DNA of 64,000 bases from Rugamonas rivuli (GCF_009380165.1 NZ_WHUF01000001.1:372001-436000); one strand, 5' to 3'; shown: positions 49,298-58,528, numbered from the stretch's first letter. Program-made: numbers and translations. Notes: generated from the sequence alone by a model not told the origin.

Positions 49298-51304
49298 TTA
49301 CCAGATTAAGCGTTTGTTCAAGGCTTGGTGTATGTGCGCCAATGCGATCAGCTGCATCAGCCCCAGCGCGCCGTCGCGCCATTGCGGTACGGTGTCGAGA
49401 AACTCGGTAATGCGCGGGAACAGCGTGGCGGCGGCCATGGCGATATCCTCGCTGGTGGCTTCGCCTTCAATGGTCAGGGCGATCTCGCTGGCGTCGTCGT
49501 CCATCGCCAGGTCCACATGCAGGCCGCACACGCCGACCAGCACCCGCCGCAGCGACAGCTCGTTGAGGCCATTGCGGGACCGCACCAGCAGCTTGACGCG
49601 CGGCGCCTCGCTGCCGACCGGATGCTCCAACAGGTCCGGATGAATGGGCCGCAGTGACAGCACCAGGCTGGCGTGGCGCGCCTGCGGCCGCACGAAGCGG
49701 ATCGAGTCTGGCTCCCGCTTGTCGAGCGACGAGCGTACCCGTTCGGCGCTGTGGCCCCGTTCCAGCACGTCGCGCTGCAGCTTGTAGTAACGCCGCAGCC
49801 CTTCGTCGATATCGAGATAGATGCTCAGGTCATAGCACTCGCGCAGCACCGGCAGGTACAGCGCATGCAGGCCGCTGGCGATGATGAAGTCGTTGCTGCG
49901 CACGCGCTGCGGGCGGCTCATCTTGCCGCTGCCATGGTCGTAGTGGCGCGACAGGATGGCCTTGCCGTCGGTGAGGGCCAGCAGATCGTTGGCGTAGGAT
50001 TCCAGGTCGTTGGCCATCGGGCTCAGATGGGTCATGACCTGCCACATCGGCTTGGCCCGGTCCCACAGGTGGTAGTCGTCGCCGGACAGGTGCGCCACCG
50101 AATGGCCGCCGAACAGGCCTCGCAGGGATTCGGCCAGCGTATCCTTGCCGGCGCCGGAATCGCCGGCGATGCCGATCACGAAAGGCTTGCGGCTGAAACG
50201 GAAGTAATCGTTCGAACTGACCGTTTCGCGCCACATCCGCAACGCCAGCACGATGCCGACGGCGGTCATCATCGTGTGCACCACTGGCGTCACCGATGCC
50301 AGCGGCAGCGCCGCCAAGACGTCGGGCGGCAGGTTATCCAGCACGAACAGCGCCGAGAAGCCCGCCGTCAGCAGCACGGCCAACCTGTCGCTGGCGGCTT
50401 GGTAGAACACCAGCGTCGGAACGATCCACACGAACCAGCCCGGGGAGGCTGGCGTCAGCAGCACCACCAGCAGGAAGCCCAGTCCCAGCAAGGCGCTGAA
50501 CAGTTCGAAGTTCATGCGCCGCACGCGCCAGGCCAAGTACAGCGTGACCAGGTAGGCCAGCGGCATCACATACACGGTGGTGCCGGCGCCGACGTGCAGC
50601 GAGAACTGATAGACCTTGCCCATCTCCGGATTATTCAGCAGCATCCGCAGCGCCGCGTCCGAGTACAGGAAGGGCAGGCCGAACACGGCTCCCGCCAGCG
50701 CGGCGCCGCGCGCGAAGGCGGGCAACTGCTGCTGCAAGGCGCGGTTGCGGGTCAGGTAGATCAGGAAAAAGGGCAGCGCCAGCACCATGCTCAGTTTTGC
50801 CGATACCGCCGCAGCACACAAGGCGCCTGCCGCAGCCAGTTGCCGCCGCCGCGTGCAGTACAGCGCCGCCACCAGCAGCAGCATCGGCACGACGTCGTTC
50901 AGGCCCAGGCCATAGGTGGCCAGCAGCATCACGGGCGACAGCCAGTACAAGGCCAGCAGCAGCGTGTCGCGCCCGGGCAGCATCCTGCTCAGCACCTGCA
51001 GCAGCAGCATGTCCGCACCCAGCAAGCCGGCGCCGTAGGCATGGCCGATGCCGATGCCGGCCGCCTTGGCCACCAAGGCCAACGGCATCAGCGCCAGCCA
51101 CATGACGTAACCGTAGGGGAAGGCCGCCGGCGTGCCCCCCTGGGCGAGGAACACAGCCCAGGGATCGGCAGACAGCTGGCTGGCGCTGGCGGAGAGGAAG
51201 GGCGCATACCACTCGGTGACGGCGTGCGGCACGATCGTCGCCAGCATGGCGATCCGCAGCACCAGGCCGAATGCGAATAGCGGATGGCGGAACAGGCGCA
51301 TCAT
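49298..51304 (-). CDS. Membrane glycosyltransferase-like protein fused to uridine-kinase-like P-loop domain
   Basis: 668 residues. Residues 1 to about 360 contain some ten hydrophobic segments with a GT-C-like layout (AVTEWYAPFLSASASQL external loop, YGLGLNDVVPMLLLVAALY). Residues about 375-560 form a uridine kinase/phosphoribulokinase-type NTPase: P-loop GDSGAGKDT with Lys387, LSGDDYHLWDR, ASGLHALYL and KREPDSIRFVRPQ. A further beta domain closes the protein (ASLVLSLRPIHPD onwards). ATG 51304 overlaps the preceding stop (ATGA). The fusion suggests phosphorylation of a molecule handled at the inner membrane. I know of no characterised protein with this pairing. Confidence 0.82.
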   Translation of the reverse strand: MMRLFRHPLFAFGLVLRIAMLATIVPHAVTEWYAPFLSASASQLSADPWAVFLAQGGTPAAFPYGYVMWLALMPLALVAKAAGIGIGHAYGAGLLGADMLLLQVLSRMLPGRDTLLLALYWLSPVMLLATYGLGLNDVVPMLLLVAALYCTRRRQLAAAGALCAAAVSAKLSMVLALPFFLIYLTRNRALQQQLPAFARGAALAGAVFGLPFLYSDAALRMLLNNPEMGKVYQFSLHVGAGTTVYVMPLAYLVTLYLAWRVRRMNFELFSALLGLGFLLVVLLTPASPGWFVWIVPTLVFYQAASDRLAVLLTAGFSALFVLDNLPPDVLAALPLASVTPVVHTMMTAVGIVLALRMWRETVSSNDYFRFSRKPFVIGIAGDSGAGKDTLAESLRGLFGGHSVAHLSGDDYHLWDRAKPMWQVMTHLSPMANDLESYANDLLALTDGKAILSRHYDHGSGKMSRPQRVRSNDFIIASGLHALYLPVLRECYDLSIYLDIDEGLRRYYKLQRDVLERGHSAERVRSSLDKREPDSIRFVRPQARHASLVLSLRPIHPDLLEHPVGSEAPRVKLLVRSRNGLNELSLRRVLVGVCGLHVDLAMDDDASEIALTIEGEATSEDIAMAAATLFPRITEFLDTVPQWRDGALGLMQLIALAHIHQALNKRLIW

Positions 51305-51912
51305 GCACGCACCTGATTTTGCGCCTGGCTTTGCCACAGGTCCGGCCGCTTGGTGCAGACCGCGTCGGCGACGATGCCGCGTTCGGCCAGCAGCGCCGCC
51401 AGTTGGGCGATTTCCTCAGGGCCGCGCCCCTGCAGCTCGGGCGACACCAGGCATAGCTTGAAGCCCGCTCCGCGCAGCCGCGCGGCGTCCCCGCCGCTGA
51501 GCGGGAAGCGGGTGAAGCAGTCGACCCACACCCAGTCTATCTGTCCGGCCAGCGTCAGCGCCGTGTCGATGGATTCGAACTCCGACACCCGTACCGCGCA
51601 GCGCCGCTCGCCGGCCCTGGCCCATTTGACCAGGAAGGGGAAGGACTGGTCGAGGAAAAAATAGTCGTCGATGCCGTGCTGGCGCAGCAGCGCGATCAGC
51701 GCCGCTTCCAGGCCTTCCTCCTTGACGTTGAGGATCAGCGTGCCGTGGCGGTAGGCCGCCAGCCACGGTTCGAACGCCTCGCCGGGCGTCAAGGCATCGT
51801 GATGGATGATGAGCCGTCCGCCGTCGCTGCGGATATCGACTTCCACGCCGAGGTGTTCGGGCGTGTCGGCCAATTGGGCCAGGGTATTGCGGCGATGTGA
51901 GATCAGATTCAT
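51301..51912 (-). CDS. Glycerophosphodiester phosphodiesterase-like protein
   Basis: 203 residues, shorter than typical GDPD enzymes (about 240). The signature is present: ISHRRNTLAQL with the first catalytic His, then GVEVDIRSDGG with the metal-binding acidic pair and IIHHDAL with the second His. Later strands are IDYFFLDQSFPF-like and WVWVDCFTRFP. It has no signal peptide, so it acts in the cytosol. It could hydrolyse, or in a biosynthetic setting form, a glycerophospho- or sugar-phosphodiester. It overlaps both neighbouring genes by four bases. Confidence 0.8.
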   Translation of the reverse strand: MNLISHRRNTLAQLADTPEHLGVEVDIRSDGGRLIIHHDALTPGEAFEPWLAAYRHGTLILNVKEEGLEAALIALLRQHGIDDYFFLDQSFPFLVKWARAGERRCAVRVSEFESIDTALTLAGQIDWVWVDCFTRFPLSGGDAARLRGAGFKLCLVSPELQGRGPEEIAQLAALLAERGIVADAVCTKRPDLWQSQAQNQVRA

Positions 51913-52607
51913 GGTTTCAGTGAGTTTTTTAATTGCAGGCTGAAGTCGACGGTGCGCCGGATGAACTTCCGCTTGGCCGCCCAGTTGACGTTCCAGTGCG
52001 AGACACCGTGTGCGCGCTCGCCGAAGCGCACGGGAAACCGGTGCACCGCCAGTCCGGCGCGGCGTGCCTGGTAGTAGGCGTACAGGTCGAGCGAGAAGTC
52101 GTGCGGTGCGTTGCGCCATGTGTCGAAGAAGCGCCTGGAAAACATGGTCGGTTGGGCGTTGATGTCCCACAGCGGGGTCGCCAGCAACAGCGTCTCGAAG
52201 GCGCTCATGCCGGCCGTGAACAGTACGTCGGCCAGCGGCCTGCCGTAGCGGCGGCCCTTGACGAAGATGCCGTCGCCGTGGCGCTCGAACAGGGCCAGCC
52301 CGTGCAGCGCGTCCTGCGGATCGGTCTGGAGGTCGGCATGGGTCCAGCCGACGATCTCGCCGGTGGCCGCCGCCAGTCCCGCCAGGATGCCGTAGCCGTA
52401 GCCTTGGTTGACATCGACGCGGATGCTCCGGCAGCCGGGGCAAGTCGGCAGCAGCGTGGCCAGCACCTGCGGACTGTCGTCGGTTGAACCGTTATCGACC
52501 AGGATAATTTCGACGTCATCCCGCAGCGCGAGCGGAAAGCAGCGCTTGAGCAGCAGCGGCAGATTGGCGGCTTCGTTGTAGCACGGGATCACCAGCGAGA
52601 ATCTCAT
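51909..52607 (-). CDS. GT2 family glycosyltransferase (polyprenyl-phosphate-sugar synthase type)
   Basis: 232 residues. GT-A fold: SLVIPCYNEAANLPLLLKR, ILVDNGSTDDS, NQGYGYGILAGLAAATGE, WTHADLQTDP as the metal-binding region. It lacks C-terminal membrane helices. Such enzymes transfer a sugar from a nucleotide donor to polyprenyl phosphate; the GtrA-like protein encoded immediately upstream is the usual flippase partner. Its start overlaps the GtrA stop and its stop overlaps the phosphodiesterase start. Confidence 0.9.
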   Translation of the reverse strand: MRFSLVIPCYNEAANLPLLLKRCFPLALRDDVEIILVDNGSTDDSPQVLATLLPTCPGCRSIRVDVNQGYGYGILAGLAAATGEIVGWTHADLQTDPQDALHGLALFERHGDGIFVKGRRYGRPLADVLFTAGMSAFETLLLATPLWDINAQPTMFSRRFFDTWRNAPHDFSLDLYAYYQARRAGLAVHRFPVRFGERAHGVSHWNVNWAAKRKFIRRTVDFSLQLKNSLKP

Positions 52608-53014
52608 GGCAGCTCCGTACGGCGGGCGTGGGAGAACACCAGCGTCTTCATGCCGATGAAGTTCAGCGTGGCCGATACGCCGGTCGCCGCCACGAAGGCC
52701 AGCGACACCGCGACTGCGGGACCGGCCGCGTCCAGTATCCGCAGCGCGATGGCGTTGACCGCGACGTTTGCGGCCAGCGTGGCGCCGTACAGGACGGCGA
52801 AGCGCGCCGCGCTGCCGGGAGCTGCGGCGCGGTGGCCGAAGGTCCAGCGGCGGTTGGCGCAGTAGGCGAACACCGTACCCGCCAGGAAGCCGACCGCTTT
52901 GGCCGGCGCGGTGGCCGCCAGCCCGGACGCCATCAGCGCACGATAGACCAGCAGGTCCACCAGCACCGTCAGCGTGCCGACAACCAGGAACACCGGCAGC
53001 TCGCGGCGCATCAT
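52604..53014 (-). CDS. GtrA-family membrane protein
   Basis: 136 residues with four membrane helices (FLVVGTLTVLVDLLVYRAL, AKAVGFLAGTVFAYCANRRWTF, FAVLYGATLAANVAVNAI, LAFVAATGVSATLNFIGMK); the NRRWTF and NFIGMK..VF motifs are diagnostic. GtrA proteins are thought to move polyprenyl-phosphate-linked sugars across the inner membrane. It is placed between a nucleotidyltransferase and a GT2 enzyme with four-base overlaps. Confidence 0.92.
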   Translation of the reverse strand: MMRRELPVFLVVGTLTVLVDLLVYRALMASGLAATAPAKAVGFLAGTVFAYCANRRWTFGHRAAAPGSAARFAVLYGATLAANVAVNAIALRILDAAGPAVAVSLAFVAATGVSATLNFIGMKTLVFSHARRTELP

Positions 53015-54705
53015 GCCATCCTCCCGGGATCGGCCGGCGTGATGGCGCGGTAGCGGTGCGCCAGCTCCGCCAAGGCTTCGTCGGGAACGCGGGCGTCCTG
53101 CTCCAGCGTGTACGGATGGCCGGCCCATTTGTGGAAGCAGGATTGCCAGTACTCGAAGGTGCGCAGGTCGTCCGGCGTGCCCCAGGACAGGTAGTGGTCC
53201 ACTTCGAACAGGCGGCAGTCGAGTCCCATGGCGATGGCGTCGTTGATGCAGGAGTCCAGGTAGTACTCGCCGTTGACGCGGCCATCGCGCGCGATCAGCG
53301 CATCCACCAGCCGGCGCAGGTCGGCGGTGCGGCGGAAGGTAAAGGCGCCCAGCACGATGGCATCGGTGGCGGGATCCGCCAACGGCGTCTTGACCGATAT
53401 GCGGCGGATGCGGCCCTGGTCTTCGTCGATCCAGCCGAACATCTGCGGTCTGCGGATGGCGTTGGCGTTGCCGCGCACGCCCCATACGATCACGTCGACC
53501 TGCGGATCGTCGGCCAGCAGACGGAACGCCGCCTGGTCGTACAGCATGCCGAAGTCGCACGCGCCCACCGTCAACGGGCCTTGCGCTTCCAGGCCCGCTT
53601 CGGCCAGCGCGTCGACGCCGGCCAGCGCGGTGCACGCCTGGCCTTCGCTGACCTGGGGCAGCGTGGCGATCACAGCGCCGGGATGGCGCTGCCGCAGTTC
53701 TTCAGCGATTGCGGTATGGCCCGGCATGTCCGCGCGCAGCACGAAGCAGTGCTGCAGCGCCGGCGGCAGATCATGCACGGCCTGCGCCACCATGGGCTGT
53801 CCGGAGACGCCGATCAGCGGCTTGGTCAGCGCATAGCCCTGGTCGGCGAAGCGTTGGCCCATGCCGGCCATCGGCAGCACCAGCGCGCCCGCCGCCGGGG
53901 CCTCCGTTGACGCGGCCGCAGACTCCGGCCGCTGCGCGAGGCGGGCGAAGGCGGACGACCAGCCACGGTATTCGGCCACGTCCTCCGGCGTCCCCCACTG
54001 CATGAAGTGCTGCAGCGGATAGACAGCCACGCGCCGGCCGGCCGCCAGCATCGGACGGTAGGCCAGGCTGACGTAATATTCCCCGCCGACCGTCAGCTGC
54101 TGTTCCATCGTGGCCCTGAATGCTTCTTCCATCAGCCGTCCCGACGCAAAGTAGTAGCTGCCGCTGGACGCATACTCTTCCATGCGATTGTCGGTGTACG
54201 GCTGCTTCTCCTGGATAGCCTGCACCCAGCCGTTTTGCTCGCGCATGTAGGCATAGTTGGTGCTGCCCAGCGTATGCGGGTGGAAGCCGCGATAAGCCGG
54301 AATCGCTCCGTCGCACTCGTTGATCGAGACGAACTGCTTGAAGTGCCGCCAGTCCCAGTAGCAGCTGAAGTCGCAGTAGTTCACCAGCACCGGGCGCTCC
54401 GGATCGATCAGATTCCCGACCTGGAGCACCGCGTGCACCGGGCCGAGTTTATGCGGCGCGATAGCGGCGATGCGGCCCTGCGGGCACCAGCGGCGCAGCA
54501 CTTCCTCCATGCGGTAAGCCGGCTCGCGCAGATGCTCCTCGTTGCAGATGAAGAGGAAGTCCGCATCCGCATCGAACATCTCGATGACATGGGCGATGAT
54601 CGGCTTGCCGTCGATCTCGATCAATGGCTTGGGCAGTTCGTAGCCGGCACGGCGAAAGCGCTCACCGAAGCCGGACATCGGTACGATAATTTGCACGGGT
54701 CGCAT
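53011..54705 (-). CDS. Tandem sugar-phosphate nucleotidyltransferase (two catalytic domains)
   Basis: 564 residues made of two nucleotidyltransferase domains. The N-terminal domain has IIVPMSGFGERFRRAGY with PKPLIEI (about 6-30) and ends near FMQWGTPEDV (about 235). The C-terminal one begins VLPMAGMGQRF near 280 with TKPLIGV, and ends SWGTPDDLRTFEYW. Both have the G-x-G-x-R-F loop and PKPL/TKPL lysine. This family activates sugar phosphates, alditol phosphates or phospho-groups with NTP. The duplication may give two different activities or an active/regulatory pair. Its start follows the outer-membrane-protein stop by three bases. Confidence 0.88.
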   Translation of the reverse strand: MRPVQIIVPMSGFGERFRRAGYELPKPLIEIDGKPIIAHVIEMFDADADFLFICNEEHLREPAYRMEEVLRRWCPQGRIAAIAPHKLGPVHAVLQVGNLIDPERPVLVNYCDFSCYWDWRHFKQFVSINECDGAIPAYRGFHPHTLGSTNYAYMREQNGWVQAIQEKQPYTDNRMEEYASSGSYYFASGRLMEEAFRATMEQQLTVGGEYYVSLAYRPMLAAGRRVAVYPLQHFMQWGTPEDVAEYRGWSSAFARLAQRPESAAASTEAPAAGALVLPMAGMGQRFADQGYALTKPLIGVSGQPMVAQAVHDLPPALQHCFVLRADMPGHTAIAEELRQRHPGAVIATLPQVSEGQACTALAGVDALAEAGLEAQGPLTVGACDFGMLYDQAAFRLLADDPQVDVIVWGVRGNANAIRRPQMFGWIDEDQGRIRRISVKTPLADPATDAIVLGAFTFRRTADLRRLVDALIARDGRVNGEYYLDSCINDAIAMGLDCRLFEVDHYLSWGTPDDLRTFEYWQSCFHKWAGHPYTLEQDARVPDEALAELAHRYRAITPADPGRMA

Positions 54706-54708
54706 GGT

Positions 54709-56952
54709 TCAGAGCTGGAACAGGTAATTGAGTTTGACGAAAGCCTTGCGGCCGGTGTGTAGCTCAAGCCCGCGCGTGCGCTCCAGCAGCGCCGGATTGC
54801 CCACCAGTTGCAGGTTCTCCTGGCGGTCCGTATAGCCGGCGAACAGCGACGTGCCGGGGCTGAGCAGATAGCTGAACAGCAGGTCGGCGGTCAGCTGTTT
54901 GCCGCCGGGGAGCGCGGTCAGCTGGCTGTTGGTGCGCAGGTTGGTGTAGTCCAGGATCAGGTGGGCCGACAGGAAGCGGCTGTACTGGTAGTTGAACTTG
55001 GTGCGCGACAGCAGCTCGCGGTACACGCCGGTGCCGGCGCCCACGCCGGCCATGCCGCTCTTGGTGCGCAGGTCGTTCCAGAACAGCGTCTGCTCGACGC
55101 GGAACTGCGGATGCGGCGTGAACTTGATATTGGCCGAGACGCTGCGGGCGTCGCCGAGGGCGGCTTGCGTGCCGGCCGCCGGCACATAGTTGATCACGTC
55201 GTTCTGGCCGACCTTGACCCAGCCGTTCAGCCAATCGAACCATTCGGTGCTGGCGGCCAGCTGGTAGCCGTTCTTGTGGAAGCGCTGGCCGGCGTACAGT
55301 TCATGCGCGTCGAGCTTGTGGGCTTCGAAGGTGGTGGCGCGCAGGCCCTTGACGGTGTACCAGGCGTCGCTCGACCAGTCTTGCAGCTGGCCGTCGTGGT
55401 CCTTGGTATAGAGCGCCTTGATGCTCGGCCCCGTGCTGACCAGCCAAGGGGCGTCGGTGAAGTTCCACATGTAGCTCGCTTCCTGGCCCAGCTGACGGAT
55501 ATCGGTGCGCGGAATGAAGGCCAGTTCGCTCTCGAAACGGCGCGATACGTCGAGGTAGGTGGTCGCGTAATTGAAACTGCGGTCGGTGCGGCGCAGCTCT
55601 GCGTAGGCCAGGCTGCCGGTGCTGTCCGGCGTGCCGCTGTCGCTGGTGCGGCTGCTGGCCGCCTGGCCGCTGGCCACCCAGTTCTCGTTCAGCTTCCAGC
55701 GTAGGTCGGCCCCGGCGACGGTGTTGGCATGGCCGGCGATGCGGCGGTCTGTCACCATCGCGCCCAGGTTCGAATCGGTGTCGAAGTCGCGCTGGCCGCG
55801 TGCCACGGTGATGCGGGCCTTCTTGCCATAGGCCGGGTCGCCCGGAGCCGCCAGTTTGCCGGCCGCCTCGTCGTTCATCAGCAGGCCGCCCAGCGACCAG
55901 TCGCCGGTGCGGCCGGTGATGCGCGCGCCCAGTTGCGGATCGATGATGCGGCGCGAGAAGAACAGCTGCTGCGGCGTGGCGAAGAAGCCGGAATTCTCCA
56001 GGAAGAAAGGGCGCTTTTCCGGGAACTGCACTTCATAGCGCTGATCGATGATGACCTGCGGTTCATCCGATTCGACTTCGCTGAAGTCGGGATTGAAGGT
56101 CAGGTCGACCGCGAAGGCGTCGGCCAGCACGAACTTCGCGTCCAGGCCGGCCTGGTTCTTGTTGTCGTGCTGCCAGCCGGGGCGCGTCGGATCGCTCTGG
56201 TCAAGCGCACGGCTGCGGCCCAGGTATGCGTAGGGATTGAGCTGGATGTTGCGGCCGGCCGATACCGGGGCGGCGATTTCCGCAGCAGCCATCTGCGGCA
56301 CGAAGGCTTCCTGGCGCTGGGTGATGTAGGGCCAGTACGAGAACTCGTTCAGGCGCGGCACGATGCGGCCCACCGACACGCCCCAGTCCTGCACGTCGGC
56401 GCTGCGGAAGCGCAGGCTCTTGAACGGAATCGCCATCATGACGACGTAGCCGTCGGCGGTCAGTTTGCCGTCGGAGGTCCACTGGGTGTCGAAGTTGAAA
56501 TCGTCGCCCACGCCCTCGGTGTGCTTGGCGTCCATCTGCACGCCGTAGGGATTGGCGTAGAAGCGGAATGAACGCTGCTTGTCGTGGAAGGTGTCCAGGT
56601 CCAGCTGCACGGCGTCGTCGCCAGGCAGGTCTTCACGGCGGGCGATGCGGGCGCGCACGAGTTTAGGATCGTCCTTGCAGACGAAGACGGCGTAGAAGTT
56701 CTGGTCGTCATAGGACAGGTAGGCGCGCGTCTCCAGCGACGCCGGCTGGCCATCGCCCGGCTGGAACTGGCGGAAGCCCTTGACTTCGACGCCGGCATCG
56801 GCCGGGATGCCTGAGACATAGTCGGACAGCACAGGCGCATGCGAGGCGCGCGGGATGCGCAGTTTATCCTCGGCGGCGGCGGAAGCGGTGACGAAGATCA
56901 GGGCCGACAACAGGTTGCGGCGCAGGCGGGAAGGGGTAGTCAGTTGCATCAT
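54709..56952 (-). CDS. CBM9-like / DUF5916 outer-membrane protein
   Basis: 747 residues. After a signal peptide (about 1-27, ends ASAAAED), a family-9 carbohydrate-binding-like domain (about 30-230: TRAYLSYDDQNFYAVFVC, DDAVQLDLDTFHDKQRSF) precedes a DUF5916 barrel (FNPDFSEVESDEPQV, FPEKRPFFLENSGFF), ending in NYLFQL. Such proteins are outer-membrane barrels of unknown transport or surface function. It sits seven bases downstream of the GT87 gene within the biosynthetic operon, so it may export or bind the product. Confidence 0.88.
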   Translation of the reverse strand: MMQLTTPSRLRRNLLSALIFVTASAAAEDKLRIPRASHAPVLSDYVSGIPADAGVEVKGFRQFQPGDGQPASLETRAYLSYDDQNFYAVFVCKDDPKLVRARIARREDLPGDDAVQLDLDTFHDKQRSFRFYANPYGVQMDAKHTEGVGDDFNFDTQWTSDGKLTADGYVVMMAIPFKSLRFRSADVQDWGVSVGRIVPRLNEFSYWPYITQRQEAFVPQMAAAEIAAPVSAGRNIQLNPYAYLGRSRALDQSDPTRPGWQHDNKNQAGLDAKFVLADAFAVDLTFNPDFSEVESDEPQVIIDQRYEVQFPEKRPFFLENSGFFATPQQLFFSRRIIDPQLGARITGRTGDWSLGGLLMNDEAAGKLAAPGDPAYGKKARITVARGQRDFDTDSNLGAMVTDRRIAGHANTVAGADLRWKLNENWVASGQAASSRTSDSGTPDSTGSLAYAELRRTDRSFNYATTYLDVSRRFESELAFIPRTDIRQLGQEASYMWNFTDAPWLVSTGPSIKALYTKDHDGQLQDWSSDAWYTVKGLRATTFEAHKLDAHELYAGQRFHKNGYQLAASTEWFDWLNGWVKVGQNDVINYVPAAGTQAALGDARSVSANIKFTPHPQFRVEQTLFWNDLRTKSGMAGVGAGTGVYRELLSRTKFNYQYSRFLSAHLILDYTNLRTNSQLTALPGGKQLTADLLFSYLLSPGTSLFAGYTDRQENLQLVGNPALLERTRGLELHTGRKAFVKLNYLFQL

Positions 56953-56959
56953 ATTGCTT

Positions 56960-58528
56960 TCATTGGTAGGAATCGGAACGCACCTGGGCCATGGCCGGCG
57001 CGGTAGCGGTGTTGGATGCGGTACTGCGGTGATGGGCGGCCCCGGCCCGGTCATGCGCCGCGCCGTCGCGCGGACGCAGCGTGGCCCACAGCCACAGGCC
57101 CAGCGCCAGCAGCTGGCTTGCTGTCGACACGGTCAGCAGCAGGGGCAGTTGTCCGGGCGCGGCGAGGCTGAATGGCATGACCAGTGCGAACCCCAGCCAG
57201 AGCACGGCCAGCCCGGCGATGCGCGCCGCGTTGACGGTGATCGAGCCGGCCAGCAGGCACCAGAGCCACAGTGCCGGGAACAGGCCGTAGTCGTCGGGCA
57301 CGAAGGGGCTGCGCAGCGCCGCCAGTCCTAGCAGGGAAATCCAGACCGTGGCCTGGCGCAGTTGCGATGCGCCTTGCGTACGCCAGGCTGCGATCGCGGC
57401 GATCGCCACCAGCAGCAGCGACCAGACCCACGCGGCGCCGGCCACCATGTGATGATCCATGCCGGACAGGCCAAGCAGGCGCAGTTTGAATACCAGCCCG
57501 GGAACCGAGTCGTTGATGGCGGCGACGCCTTCCAGGCCGTCGAGCGCCAGCCAGCTCCACAACTCACCGCTGGCGATGCGCGGCAGTTCGAAGCCGATGA
57601 AGTCCTTGAACGGCGCGGCGCCCAGCAGCGCCAGGCCGAGGCCCGCGTAGGCCAGCGACCACGCCACGCTCCAGCCCAGCGCGCGCCAGCGGCGGCCGAA
57701 CAGCAGGTAGGCGCACAGGATGCCGGGGAAGATCTTGACCATGGCGACGCCGAGCAGCGCGCCTCCCGCCAGGTCGCGGCCGCGCTGGAACAGCAGCATG
57801 GCCAGTACCGACAGGGCCAGCGCCGGCAGCTGGAAGTTCCCGGTCTGTAGCGTGATCAAGGTCGGCAGCGCGAGCCACGCGGCGGGCAGCAGCAGGGCGG
57901 CGCGACGTCCGGCCTGGCCGCCGATCCAACCGCACAAGGCCAGCATGGCGCCGGCCAGCAGCGCGGCATCCAGCGCGAACCATACCGCCCGCAGTTGCAG
58001 GAAGCCGCCGCCAACGGCGCCGACGGCGCGCGGCAGCAGCAGGAACTGCGGCGGATACAGGTAGGCGTCCAGCTTGAAGCGGCCCTCATTGCCTTCGTAC
58101 GGGGTCTCTTCGTAGATGTTCACGCCACCCGTCTTGGCCAGTTCCGAGGCTTTCCAGTAACCGGACAGGCAGCTGTGGTTGACGTAGAACGGATCGAACC
58201 AGATCGCGGATGCCTGCGGGCGCTGCGGATCGGCCATGTAGACCCCGAGGCCGGCGGTGCGCGCCAGCGCGGTCAGTGCCAGCAGCAGCCACAGGATGGA
58301 CAGCAGGCGGCGGCCATTGGAGATGCCGTCGAACTGCACCGGCAACCTGCGCGCCAGCCGTGGGCTGAGCAGCAGTGCGGCGGCCAGCGGCAGTAGCGCC
58401 AGCAAGGCTTGCGGCGACGACGGCACGAACAGCACGCTGCTGCCAACGGCGGCGAACATGCCGAACAACGCGGCCAGCAGCAGCGCAATTACGCGCCGCT
58501 CGATGGAGATGGAAACAGGTCGATTCAT
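56960..58528 (-). CDS. GT87-type (DUF2029) integral-membrane glycosyltransferase
   Basis: 522 residues with about ten to twelve membrane helices. The first periplasmic loop (IWFDPFYVNHSCLSGYW) and the later NIYEETPYE, YPPQFLLLPRAV and TLQTGNFQLPALAL regions fit the polyprenyl-phosphate-mannose-dependent GT87 family, which transfers sugars on the periplasmic face. ATG 58528 overlaps the monooxygenase stop by four bases. The acceptor is unknown; the operon's NRPS product or a lipid carrier are candidates. Confidence 0.88.
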   Translation of the reverse strand: MNRPVSISIERRVIALLLAALFGMFAAVGSSVLFVPSSPQALLALLPLAAALLLSPRLARRLPVQFDGISNGRRLLSILWLLLALTALARTAGLGVYMADPQRPQASAIWFDPFYVNHSCLSGYWKASELAKTGGVNIYEETPYEGNEGRFKLDAYLYPPQFLLLPRAVGAVGGGFLQLRAVWFALDAALLAGAMLALCGWIGGQAGRRAALLLPAAWLALPTLITLQTGNFQLPALALSVLAMLLFQRGRDLAGGALLGVAMVKIFPGILCAYLLFGRRWRALGWSVAWSLAYAGLGLALLGAAPFKDFIGFELPRIASGELWSWLALDGLEGVAAINDSVPGLVFKLRLLGLSGMDHHMVAGAAWVWSLLLVAIAAIAAWRTQGASQLRQATVWISLLGLAALRSPFVPDDYGLFPALWLWCLLAGSITVNAARIAGLAVLWLGFALVMPFSLAAPGQLPLLLTVSTASQLLALGLWLWATLRPRDGAAHDRAGAAHHRSTASNTATAPAMAQVRSDSYQ

